A stretch of DNA of 64,000 bases, taken from positions 930,001 through 994,000 of the forward strand of contig RSEE01000009.1 in the NCBI GenBank assembly GCA_003971905.1. Reading direction: 5' to 3'. Position numbers and translations under genes: made by a program. Numbering within the stretch: position 1 is the stretch's first letter; each line of letters begins with the position of its first letter. This document shows positions 44,757 through 58,795 of this stretch, one piece after another. The notes under the pieces are model-generated. The model saw nothing but the letters and a program-made list of their open reading frames with translations. It searched no databases and had not been told where the DNA came from. The DNA comes from Moniliella sp. 'wahieum'. Taxonomy: Eukaryota > Basidiomycota > Moniliellomycetes > Moniliellales > Moniliellaceae.

Positions 44757-46321
44757 GGGGTGGTAAGAGTGAAGTGGAGGCAGCAAGGTATAGTGACCAA
44801 TACCTAGTGCCTGGCAAAGCGCACCCGCTGCCCTCCAGCAGGTCTGATTAACCAGAGGTCCCACACCACAAACAAACCTCTGCCAATACTTGGAATACAC
44901 CCCCTCCGGTGCCGACAGGGACGAATACGGTGGGCAACCACACTGGCGCTGTGCTGGATGACGGACAGCGCCCGCCACCACCCCGCCCAGGGGACAGTGC
45001 CCCCGTGCTTTAGCTCCTGCACCCGCACAGCGCCAGTCCCCTCCGCTCCCTCAAGCGATCGACGGGCCAACAGCGGCGGGTGACCGGCTGTGGTGACCGG
45101 CTAGCGCTTAGCCCTAGCGCTTATCGCATCGACGACCCAGGGATTATAATTCGATTCAGTCCAGGCGTTAGCATGTCAGATGATGCAGGATGACGTTACG
45201 TATAACGTTACATGCAGACACCACCGGTTCGGTTCAGGTCGCTGTTGTCCAGCCGCTGTAGGGGGGACAACTAGGGTGGGCCCCGGTTGGGCAATCGGTT
45301 GTTTGGGGCAGGGGGGGGGGGCGTTCTTTTTCTTTCTCATGGCACAGTCTCAAAAACAATGATACTGGATCAAGGCATCATGATCGATCCAGCAGGTGTG
45401 GGGGGTGCCAGGGGTAGAGGTAGCTTCCAGAGCGGTGGGGTAAAGGATCGGAGAAAAGGAACGACATACATGTAACAATGATTAATGCCGTCGGTGACAT
45501 CTGAGAACGAGAGAAAAAGGTGTACGTGTGCTAACGCCGGAACTAAGATGTTGTAATGTCACCCCCAAGTCCCCTGGGGCGGGCCGCCATGAGGTATGAG
45601 GCCTCCTGAGGCTTACCGACGTCCATTTCTGGACGACTCGAATGCAAAGCGAGGTTGGGACAGAATTGATTTCCTGGTGACCCATCGGCACCATCAGGCA
45701 TGGTTGTGTTCGTGGGATGACGTCGTTTCTTCGCCCCCATAGTAGTGCCTACAGGTGGAGATGCTGGGATTGGCCAAGCCGAACGCAACCAGCATCCTCG
45801 ATCCCTCCAAACCAACTGTGGCATCATCAACCGAGCCTTCTCGTCGAACCTGAGTGCTTGAGCAGGCATACCTGTCCTCCCAAGCCAACAGTGCTAGCAG
45901 CAAGGAGGACTCCATCGAATTCCTTTGGCGAATCGGGCGTGCGGGAAGATGCGCTGATGCTGGATGGGAAAGGGCAAAGGCGATAACTTCGACCGGCAGG
46001 ATTTCCCCGACGGCAGATTACTCTGTACCCTCACCCGTAGCTCCGAGCGACGTGGATCCCCTTCGCAAGAGCGGCCTCGCCACGATGAACTGGACGCCAA
46101 AAAATCCCAGTGCACTGGCTCTACCCGAACAAAAACAATCGTCCCCTTGCGTTTGCGCTTGCCCTTTGGCGCCCCTATACAAGTACCAAACGCAACAGAA
46201 AGAAACAAGACCAGCATGAATGGAATGCGGAATGGAATGGAAGCAGGAACCTGACATGGGTAGCGCAGACAGCGGATCATGCCCATCGTGGGTTCCGAAT
46301 CAAGGAGCTAGGGCTCCAACT
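44757..46321. other. GC island and unassigned region upstream of the longin-like gene
   Basis: The block 44800-45090 is GC-rich; then GTGACCGGCT, TAGCGCTTAGC and TAGCGCTTA tracts (45080-45125), AACGTTA near 45204, AATGATTAATG at 45477-45487 and a G10 run near 45310. From 45540 to 46290 open frames exist on both strands, including a minus-strand one with a hydrophobic start (FMLVLFLSVAFGTCIGAP) that could be a small secreted protein. No family is recognised and I do not call it. Confidence 0.4.
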
Positions 46322-48950
<2,629 letters not shown>

Positions 48951-51702
48951 CGAGGAGGGGCGGTGTTAGGCGTGGGCTGGCTTAGCTTATTATTAGCTTA
49001 CTTACTTAGTATGCGCCAGCTGTGGCCTGGTGTGGTTCTCTGGGTCGACCGCAGCTGGGCAGCCAGGCACGGGCGAGTGGGTTGGTGCCAACCAGCGCAC
49101 GCCGTCTGGGTTGACGTTGAACGTTGACGGATGAACAGCTGGACGACGCAGCTGAGCGGCTGAGCGCAGCTGGCCCCCCATGTGCCGCCCCAGCCAGCCC
49201 GCCCAGGCCAGCACTGTCCTCCATGCATGTCCTCTCGCCCCACCCGCGCTCCCGCCCGCACCAGCCGGCTGTCCGCCGCGCCCCCGCCCGGCGCCAGTGT
49301 GCCGCCGCGGCAGTAGCCCGAATTGCCGGCCGAGAAGCCCACTGCAGGCAACCCTGGCCGCACCCCCAGTGCGCCCACGGTGCACTAGGCCACATGGCGC
49401 GTGGCACACCATCCGCTGCGCCACTGGGCGCACTACTCATAGTACTCAGACTGCGTCCTGACTGAGCGCTTAACTAAGCACCACGCATGGAGCCACTGAG
49501 CACTGAGCAACGAGCTGCTCCTACATCAGCGCACCACCCGCACACACTCGCCTGGTGCGCCTGCACATGCTGCACGTGCACGGGGACGAACTTGCTCAAG
49601 CTTCAAGCTGGTTGCGTCACCGCGTCACCCAGCAGACAACGTCATCGCGTCATCGAGTCTTCTCATCCATCTCGATCACTCGGCCTGGTAGTCTCTGGCC
49701 GCAACACTGGCACGCGCCTTGTTACAGCGTCCTCTTTCTTAGCGGCTCGTGTGCATTGGGCATACCGTCCCCGCCAGCCAACCTCGCCCCCACTACCGCC
49801 GTCTCCTCTCCATGTGCTAAAACGCGGGGCACCGATGCATCTGAGGACGACCGAGCCAGATCGAGCCCCACGGCCCTGTCACCATGCGTGTACGAGGGGG
49901 TACCGCTGGTACCGCTAACCGGCTAAGCCTTAGCTCGCGGAAACAGCGGGGACCGCCTACTCTGGAGTGGAGGAGCGCCTAGCTTGCTCTGTTGTCCTAC
50001 TGGAGAGCTCGCACTACGCAGATCATCGTATCGATTATCGATTATCGATCGATTAATCAATCACACGCGCAATGCCAAGCGCCGAATAGTGCGCCTGTAG
50101 ACTAGGAGCGCTGAGGAACGGAGGTAGTCAGATCGAAGTCAAATCGCAGACCAGCATACGAAGAGAACCAAGCATTGCGCATCATGCATCAAGCTCAACA
50201 GATGAGCGAGCGTTACAAATAAACACGCCAGTTTCGACCCACGTCACGCGCCACAGGTCACCCTTGTCCTCCATGTTTGCGAGCTTCCGTTGAGCGCTGA
50301 GCAAAAACCAAAAGTCAAACACAGAGCTTGGGTTCGCAGATTCCCGATTTAGGCCATCAAGTGCATCAAGAACCGACGAGACGTCCCAGCGGTACTGTGG
50401 ACCGAGTTGAACTCGTTGTTGGCGTGTGCATGTGACGCGCGTGGCGCGTGACGTCACGATGCACGACCCTGGTTGTGGAGTTATAGACGCGTGCGCATCC
50501 ACTAGTCACTCTCTCGTCACACTGTAGTGAAGAATATCGCATGGATACTATAGCCATCAGATCTCAGAATCGTCCCCTTGGCGATTCGGGCAGAGACGAT
50601 ATGGATGCACGAATGATAGGCGCCGGGTGTGACCTTCTCGCTCACCTCTCTAAAGCCACTGCATCCTCAACGATCATCGATCATCGATATCGATCATCAA
50701 AGCATAAACTTCATATCGAAATGATCTCGCATCCCCACCCACACATCTCCCAAGTCGTCTGCCCACTACTGCAAAGTAAAGAGAGATCAAAGAGTAAACA
50801 TGGCTAATCGAAATTTCTTGCGCACAATCTTGCACAGCCTTGCCCACCTTGAATTTTGTACGTAGTCCTCACATATCTATCCGGAACCTTGTTACCAGCA
50901 TTTTCGATTAGCCATGAAGAGAGAAAGAGAAAAGAGAGATCGAAGACGCCTATCATCTCGGCCTCCTATTCCCCAGCTTCGATGAAGCGAGCGAGGGGAC
51001 GACGAGGATGCATAGTAGGAGCATTGAGCGTTGTATCATGTCATTGAATTGTTTTGGAGCGTGTGTAGACGGTCAAAGCGCTCCCCCTCTCCCCCTCTAA
51101 GCTTTCCTTTCGGCCACCACCTTTTTGCCTCGACTCGAAAGAAATGGGGGAGTGCTCGCACCGCCGACCATTAATGGATCAAAACTGCATGAAAACTTCG
51201 TGCGCCTCTTTGTCATCTCCTGCCTCTCACGAATTTGACAAACAGCAAAAAGTCAGAGTGCACATAATGTCACTGGCGCTATCTGACCTTGGTCTCTACG
51301 ATCCCGAGCGCAGGTTTATTGAGTCGGTGTACACCGTGTTCTGTACCCACAAAACAAAACTGCATCATGCCAATCGCATCATTCGTCATCAACATCATCA
51401 ATCGTTATCACAATCGTCGTCAACATCATTGTGGCGCTCTGACGGAGCCCGAGTTCTTGCTTATTCTCTCGCACTTTAAGGCGCCCCTCTCTCCTTTTTT
51501 GATTAGGATTTCCCGTGTTGCAAGGACGGTGCCAACCGACTACTCCTTCCCTCAGTTCTCTCCAGGACCGCAGTAGGCGTTCATCGTTGTACAGTTAGTT
51601 CATTGGAAACGTAGTCGACAAGAGAATGTGGAATGGAATGGAGAATGGAATGGAATGAGAAAGAGTAGGAGAGAGCTGACCAGGTGATCACCTGATTGAC
51701 GA
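48951..51702. other. Gene-poor region: GC island, heptamer tracts
   Basis: No gene is recognised. 48980-49460 is a GC island with nested GGCTGAGCG and AACGTTGACG motifs. AAGCTTCAAGC is at 49598-49609, GCGTCACC/GCGTCATC at 49615-49660, ATCGATT units at 50030-50057, ACGCGCGTGGCGCGTGACGTC near 50437, and ATCGATC units at 50675-50695. 50800-51600 is AT-richer, with open frames of no known family. Confidence 0.5.
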
Positions 51703-53327
51703 TCACGGAAGTGGTTCCGTCGAGGAAGACAAGCGGTTGAGAGACAAGTAGGCATCCGTTCCATACCCTTCCATCGAGATCAACTTGAGGTCCCCGCCAA
51801 AGTACCGAGCGTAAAGACGGGCAAGGGGCAAGCCGTACCCGTACCCTTGCCATGGGGGCCTTTTCGATGCCTTCGCCCGGGTCCAACTCATCGGGATGGG
51901 CGGTGGTGTAGGTGTACGTCCAGATAAGCGGCATCTCACTTCGTGAGATGCCGCCTGCCTCATCGCTAATCTTGATCGTCAGGTCCTCTCTCCGGCAACA
52001 ACGATGACCTTGATCGGGGGGAAACTGTCCTCGTTCTCCACCCCGTACCGTTCAACCACAGCACGAAGGGAGTTCTTGAGCAGTTCAAACAAAACATGCT
52101 GTGGCGAGTCCTGATGTTAGCTCCGAGTCATCACGCGGTGGTAGTCAGGTCTTTTTTTAGTGGAGATTAGAGTATACGTACGTTGAGATGAGAAGGAATA
52201 TACATGAATGTGAGGTCCTTGGGGCAAATCAGTTGGACGGGGGGACCTTTGAAGAGACCAAAATGTTCTTCGCACACAAATCGCGCATTCTCAATCGCTT
52301 CATGTGCAATTGCACCAACGTGGGTGTTGGTACAGATGATCCCCACAAAATTTTCCGAATAGGGTGCCTCGGTTCCACTGGTAGCTGCATCAGCCAGTGC
52401 ATTGCGTCCCACGAGCGACTTGTTGCCAGCGGTAATGGAGTCGTGCAGACTTTCGCTGTTGCGAGCAAGGGCAATGTGCTGCCCAAGAAGGATACGGATT
52501 CCAATGCGAGAAAGGTAGAAGCGATCGAGGAAGCGATGAATGTCCGTCTGCAACGCCAGATTTTGCGTCGCCCGCTTGTACTCCAATACACCTTGTGCCA
52601 TTGTGGTCACAACCGGGTCATGCCTTCGCTTGATCTTCTCAAGGCAATTGGTGAATTGTTCGTTGTACTCGTGCACCTCTGCTGGCCATTCGATTTCCTC
52701 CATGGCGGTCAGTGCGTTGGGGTCCGACGAGATGGGACGGAGGGCGGGCCGGTTGGGATCGTCGCCATGCAGATGGGCGGATTCGTCGCCATATAAAAAG
52801 GCGGGGTTAGGGTTCGGCTCATTTGCCAACAACGACATGGCGTGGGCTGCGTTGGCATTGAGGACGTTCTGGAGCTTTGCCGGCAGCTTGGGCGGAGGAG
52901 GAAACTGGATCAGTTCCTGGGGAAGTAGATGGCATCGAAGGAGGAAGGGTAGTTAGAGAAGGGCAGGAACCGCTAGAGAAGGAGACACACCTGAAACGAC
53001 TGGGCATACCACTTTTTCACTCGCAGGATCGAAGGCATCTCACTTGCGTTCCGAGGTAGATTGTGCAGCTCACTCACTCGTGCGGCCAGGCGGATGGGGA
53101 GTTCAGAACGAAGGAACTGACTGCCTTGCAGTAGCGAGCCGGGGCTAAGGTTGCGACCATAGTTGACCATGTATCTCAGCGACACACCCGTCTGACGGAA
53201 GGAGGAGTAGTGTTGGATCTGCTTCCAGAGCTCAGGGCCCAGCTTGAAGCTAGCGGGGAGGGAGAGGGCGCCGGGTGTCAGCTCAACTGCAGTGCGCTGC
53301 ACCACACTTAGTGTGAAACTGGGCCAT
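51703..53327 (-). CDS. Mitochondrial pyruvate dehydrogenase kinase family (PDK/BCKDK)
   Basis: A mitochondrial serine kinase of the GHKL fold that inactivates pyruvate (or branched-chain) dehydrogenase. From MAQFHT the N-terminal four-helix part reads [56 protein letters not shown] 74-base intron (52917-52990, TCTAAC branch) joins Q to ELIQFPPPP. Then [34 protein letters not shown] and YIPSHLN. A second intron (52111-52181) joins [20 protein letters not shown] (N box). The ATP lid carries [29 protein letters not shown] and EGYGTDAYL, and the C-terminus is STEPLP*, a PDK hallmark. One frame change near 51850 and one just after the start occur. The substrate choice between PDH and BCKDH is not settled by sequence. 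Confidence 0.95.
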
Positions 53328-53800
53328 CGCTAACCGGATGGGTATTGCACGTACTCGGCCATCGTGTGTGGTGGGGGCAGTGAGCGGTTCGCGTGGAGTA
53401 TGAAGAGGAGAAGAAGGGGGAGAGGGGAGGGAGGGGGGGGGGGGGGAGACGGCGAGGGCGAAGGTGAAGGTGGTGGTGAGTATAGGCAGTCGCGCACTGC
53501 AAATGCTCTGCTTGCCCCCAAAGCCAGCGCCTCCCAGCATAGCGCCTCCCAGCATAGCGCCTTCCCCGCACTTTCCGGCACAACCCGGGCAGGTGCATGC
53601 CGGTGCCTGGATTAGATAAGAGGGAGTAGCCCGCAGCTGGAATAGCAGCCATACCGAATCGAAAAGTAGTAGGCGTGACGCGTGACGCGTGAGAGGGCGG
53701 GAGACGCCAGGAAAGTGTTTAAACATTCATTTATCTCACCGGTTCTGATCGATGATTGGGATGATCGGACGGCGTTTTGCTGCCTGTAACAAAAAAATGT
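53328..53800. other. PDK upstream region with tandem repeat and G14 run
   Basis: A G run of 14 at 53433-53446 (C-rich on the PDK coding strand) and a 15-base unit AGCGCCTCCCAGCAT present about 2.5 times at 53526-53563. Two perfect ACGCGTG units lie at 53678-53691. No separate gene is seen. Confidence 0.6.
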
Positions 53801-53891
53801 TCCCCAACCGGGAGTCGAACCCGGGTCTTCACGGACCAGCTCAGCGGAGGAGCTTGAAAGCGTGACATCATAGCCGTTGGACCATTGAGGA
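53801..53891 (-). tRNA. tRNA-Glu (UUC) with 20-nt intron
   Basis: On the minus strand the acceptor arms TCCTCAA and TTGGGGA pair (one T-G). The D arm is TGGTCCAACGGCTATGA. The anticodon stem TCACG/CGTGA encloses loop C-T-TTC-A...C with anticodon TTC, and the T arm is ACCCGGGTTCGACTCCCGGT. A 20-base intron (AGCTCCTCCGCTGAGCTGGT) sits at the canonical place, after position 37. The mature length is 71 before CCA. It lies between the PDK promoter and the SREBP 3' end. A run of seven A lies two bases beyond the tRNA 3' end on the plus strand (53791-53797), which is a T run on the coding strand and thus a Pol III terminator. Confidence 0.97.
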
Positions 53892-54368
53892 GCTGTGAAT
53901 ACGCTCGTCATAACAGGAGTGTGTGACAAAGAACAAATGATCATTCCTTACCGGTTACCTACCCTTCAAACGATATTTATCCTACCGAGACGGGTCTGTT
54001 AAACAATTGCAGCAACAGCAACGACAAAAAGCAAAGTATAAATGAATAGGTCGGTACAATAGCCAGCCAGAGTGAGCTGGCAAGGTGGCAGGGGGGGGGG
54101 AACAAGGAGAGGAAACCAGAAGAGTGGACGGTGGAAGAGGCATATAGGAGAATGGCTGCGAGGGGGGAAGGGGAAGGTAACGCTTAACGAGAAATGAGTT
54201 CAACCAACTAACGGCATTAGCAAACGCATGACAAAGACTGGCCCACAAAAGCAGGTCCGCTTAGCTGACGAGACTGGCGGGAGCAAAGTGCAATGAGACA
54301 ACGAGCAACGAGGGCAACGACAACCAAAGTAGGGCGAGAATGGACTCTCTCCTGAGAACTGAATCGAA
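53892..54368. other. Intergenic, SREBP 3' region
   Basis: No gene is seen. An eight-G to nine-G run near 54092-54100 and AT-rich stretches are present; probable downstream sequence of the SREBP gene. Confidence 0.5.
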
Positions 54369-57300
54369 TCAAGCCGACTCGACATCCAGCCCACGTTCTG
54401 CCACCTCGGGATCCAGACCAACTCGCTCTCCCGCCCGAGGAAACAGGCGGGTAACGCGAACTCGGCTCTCGTCCCTGAGTCTGGGTCTGGGTCTGAGTCT
54501 GGGTCTCGGCCTCAGCCGCACGCCGGCCTAGGAACCGACACAGATCGCCCAGCACATCCGTCGCACTTTCTTGAGCATCCAGCAACCCCAACCGGTCATT
54601 TGACCACAGCTCCGGACCGTCGTCCCCACTTCCAAGGATGGGTACAGAGGCACGCAACCGCGGGGGCACGACGCGGGTGAGGGTACGACGCAAGGCCAAA
54701 GCGCGGTCGAGCAAGGTAGTAGCTGCCGCGGCTTGACAAGGCCCGCCTTGGAAGATGGTGCGGTTGAGACCCATGTGGCGTAAAAAGGAGAGCCATTGCA
54801 AGCCGGCATGAGCCAAGAGAAGATCGCGCGGTCGTCGGCTAGACTTGCGCTCGCGTTGGAGGCAGTGGGTTCGAGGGCGGAAAGAGGTTCATCCAGTGCG
54901 CCAGGACCGAGGACGAGATCGACACATGCCGCCGCGGCCGCGCGTGCACCCAGCATGGGCGAACCCGATTGCAGAGCAGTAAGGAGAGGCAGGGCCACTT
55001 TCACCGCTCCGTCCGCGTCGGCCTGGAGGAAAGACCAGGCGGCGAGGGTGATTTGGGTGAGGTAGTACGCCGGGGTGGCCTCAACAGTTTTGCTCTGCAG
55101 ACGGTCCAACAGCGCTTGTAGTGCAATCGCCTCGCGTCTCCACCGTGCCTGCAGCCGAGGAGGTGAGTAAGTCAATCTTGAGGAGACCACGACGAAGACG
55201 ACCGAAAAATTCGCGCAAGAACGCATTGACATCTACGCCTCCACCGGGAGCGTTGGCCTGCTCGGTCGGCAGTTGCGATTGGCCCCTCGGAAGCGACCCT
55301 GACGCTGACGCAATTGGGTTGGAAGTGAATTCCCTCTCGCGCCGCACACGGGCGCCGAGGGTAGTGGGGCTGGCTAAGGTGATGAGGTAGGGAAGGAGAG
55401 TGGACCAAATGGCGTAGAGGGCAGCCATGTCGGTCGTGTTGGCAATCAAAAGAAGGGGTGATCCTAAAAAAGGAGGGACTCTTTGTCTCCCTTGACCAAC
55501 GCTGCTGCCGCCGACGTTTCCGCCTCGGACGGAAGCAGGAATAATGCGTCTTCCAACGGAAGGTTCAGCACGTCCGGCAGCCAGCCCGTCTGGTGCAGCT
55601 GGGCTCGGGCATGAGTCCACTGGGACAGTGCGTATTTCCGGGTTACAAGCCCTACCGCATGCGTAGGCGAGCCAAACGGCCAAGAGCAAGAGCCAAGAGG
55701 CCGTGTACACGCGCTGCGGTCGCGTCATTCGAGACAGTATACCGTCTTCTGGCTCCTCGTCCTCCCTCTTGTCCGCCCAGTCAGGCTGTTGCTCCTCCGT
55801 CTCATCCAATGCCCGAGCAATCAAATCGACCTGGAGGATAGTGTGAACCTTACGGAGCAGGGAACGCTCCACAAAGGCGCCCCAGCCGTCTCGAAGCCCA
55901 CAAACGAGTCCACGCATCGGCCTCAGCTCGTGCTGCGATGGAGGCAAGGACGCGAGGCGGCTGAAGGCCCACAGACGCAGAATGTTCCGTTCTGAACGAA
56001 CGCATTTTCTCCAACGCCAGCCATATGGTCCCCAATTATCCGAGATAGCGCACCTGGGCCCGATTGAGGCGCACCAACAAACGCCCGCGAGCCTGGGCTG
56101 CCGCAACGGGAATCAAGGTAGGCCGGGCCAAGGCCGCATCCAGCGTGAGGCGGCGATTGCGAAGGGTAGTGCGCTTCCCATTCGCATAAGAGGTCTTGAC
56201 ATGGAGGAAGATTGTTTGAGGAGTGTATAGTAAAGTGGATAAGAGTAAATAGAGCGCACACAACGAACGACAGAAAGCGGACCACCTCGATTAGCAAGGT
56301 CCAAGTTGAGACATGGTCATAGTGATGCACCCCCACAGGATTGAAAGGGGTAGCACGCTTCCAGAGTTGCTGCGAAGCCCCTAAAGCGCGTCCACCGGGG
56401 TGGGAGGCCGAACCCGGATGATGTAGTTCCGAGTTGGTGCCCATCATGGTGAAGCCAAGAAGATGGCCATAACGTACGACCCGGTCGATTGCGCCACACC
56501 AAGAACCTTCAGCGGAGGCAGAGCCAGAGGGCATATCATCCAACTCGTCATCGGAATCCAGCAAGAAGTCGTCCATGGGATCGTCCGGCTTGTCCTCCTC
56601 TTTGATCGGCCGGAGAGCTGCCAACCGATCCTCTTCAGCATCCCTTTCCCGCCGCGTCTGCTCCATCTCTTGTAGCCACACAAGCAACACATCGTCTCCC
56701 CGCGGAACGAGCGGATCAGCTCCTTCAGTCCCTCCACCTCGGACGAGAGCTGAATCTCACGCTTCTTGAGGTGATGAATGTACTCAGTCGCTTTGCCCAA
56801 GATCGTTGCCTTGTTGAGTTTGGTTGCCGCACTGACACCATCCACGAGGTCCTCGGGCATTCCCTTTTTGCGGTGGCTTTCGCGGGACCAGAGACGTGGA
56901 GCCACCATTGTTCTTAGGTGTCAAGTCACGCAGCGCTGGGACGGCATTACGGAGGGTAGCGATGCGGTCGTTGATGTTATCACGGTAGCGGCGCTCGATC
57001 GCATTGTGTGGTACCTTGTTCGCGCTGCCTCGTCTGGGTCGGAACCCTTGCGCCGACCGCGACGCCGCGTCTTTTGGGCTGCTTCTTCCGCCTCCTGTTG
57101 AACTTGAACCAGGGTCGGGTGGTTGGCCTGGTGGATGAGACGAGCTTGCTGGCGGAAGTGCAGCTGCATCATGATCGAGTTGATGCTGTCAAAGGCTGAA
57201 ACGCATGGAAACAATAGAAGTTAGTACAGTATCCTCTCAAGCCAGGATACCAGCACAAGGACAAGGAAGGAAACTTGGGCACGCACCTCCTGGCGGCAGG

Positions 57301-58795
57301 ATGCCCCACTTGGTCTTGTCGGCTAGGTCTTCGATTTTGACCATGTTCTTGGCATGGATGGTAAGCTTATGCGCCAAGGATGTATCCGATTTGATGCGTT
57401 TGCTCGGGTCCGTGTCTTGAAGCCTTTGGTTGGAGAGACGATGCTTCAAAGCCAAGTCCTTAGGGGTGCCATCCAACGTCGCGGCTCGGCCACGGCCGCG
57501 GCGGATCGGACCAAGACTGCCTTGATTGGTCGGCAGGGGGCCCGGACCCACCGTGGCATCCGATGATGATGGGTTGCGATAAGGAGCTGAGGTCGATCCG
57601 AATGCACCTGACGACGGAGGCGAATGGAGGAGGATTGCCCTGTTTGTTTGTCGAGCTCTGCCAGTTGGGGAAATCAGGAGCAAATGTGGCCGACAGGGGC
57701 GCCATGACCGACGGCTGGTCGGGATAGAGTTCTGCCAAAACGTGTTGGGCGCTGCCGACCCGTCTTGGGCGTTTGATAAGGACAGCGAGAGTGGGCGTTG
57801 AGGGGGGGCAAGCGGGGTAGGCATGGACGCTGTACCCGATGAGAACTGTTGAGAGTCGCTTAAGGCAGCAACTGGGTCACATTGAGGTTGGATGGGAACA
57901 CTCCAGCTGCGTTGCCTTGTGCGTTCACCCCCGGGTTGAAAGCAGGAACAAACAGAAGGGCCCGGGGGGTGAATGAGGGGTTCTGCGACGGAGTCGAATC
58001 GCCAGAAGAGGTGTCGATCGCTGATTGGGACCAAGGTGTACCTGAACCCTGTTGGGGCAATACCGACGCATACCCAGACTGGGATCCAAATTGCTGTTCG
58101 TACTGCTGTTGCTGTTGTTGTGGTTGCTGTTGCTGCTGCTGCTGCGGCTGCTGTGGGATGGCAGCGGCTGTTGCTGCTGCACAGACGAAAAGAAAACGGA
58201 TCCATCATGGGATTCGGCTGCCCGCTCTGCTCACCAGATGGGTTGTAGGTATTGAGCAGTGAAGTCACGTCAAATCCAAGTTGTGGATACTGGCCTTCCG
58301 GCACTGCCTGGCCACCAAGGCAAAGCTGGCCAGGCCAGAGTCTGGCTGGGTGCGAAAATCGGTTTGCATGGTTTGCTGGGAGATGGAGGGGCGACCAGAA
58401 GTATCCGAGGAAGACAGGCCCGGAGAGAGTGACATGCCATACGACGGCTCAGAGGCAGAGTAGGAGGAGAAGGCCGGGGTGCCCGACTCGGATGGGCCGT
58501 CGGGCTGACGTGGCGGGGTGGCGTTGACTCCCGAAGGCGTTTGGAGATGGGTGGGAGAGATGACGCCGGGGTTGATGGGGGTGCGTCCGGTGGGAGGACA
58601 GTCGGGCGGCGAGGGCTGAGCTGGGAGAGGGAAAAGCATGGTCTGGAACGCAGCATTGTCGACGCCCGTCGCCGGGGTTGGTAGCGGCTCGACGCCATCT
58701 GCGGGGGGACTGGGAGAGCCGCCGTTGAGGGCGACGCTGTGGAGGTACATGGCCAGCGATGCATCGTACGGCTGCTGCTGGACAGGCGCGGCCAT
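54369..58795 (-). CDS. SRE1: SREBP (Sre1-type) membrane-bound bHLH-zip transcription factor
   Basis: Sterol- and oxygen-responsive transcription factor held in the ER until cleaved. From MAAPVQQQPYDAS the N-terminus is a Ser/Pro- and Gln-rich activation region (CAG/CTG repeats near 58100-58160). A 91-base intron (57196-57286, ACTAAC branch) precedes FDSINSIMMQLHFRQQARL. The bHLH reads NAIERRYRDNIND (about 56967-57000), with the Tyr that marks SREBPs, then VSAATKLNKATILGKATEYI and a zipper. Downstream are hydrophobic segments LLIEVVRFLSFVVCALF (about 56240-56300) and TASWLLLLAVWLAYACG (about 55660-55720). A fungal SREBP-type C-terminal region follows (ALQALLDRLQSKTVEA, YYLTQITLAAWSFL). The end VAERGLDVESA* at 54369 is reached by frame changes, including near 54450. 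About eight frame breaks in all. Confidence 0.87.

Noticed and set aside
45894-46286. Minus-strand frame with a signal-peptide-like start
   Set aside because: The hydrophobic start is followed by sequence with no family or Cys pattern, and other frames are equally open; not enough to call a secreted protein.
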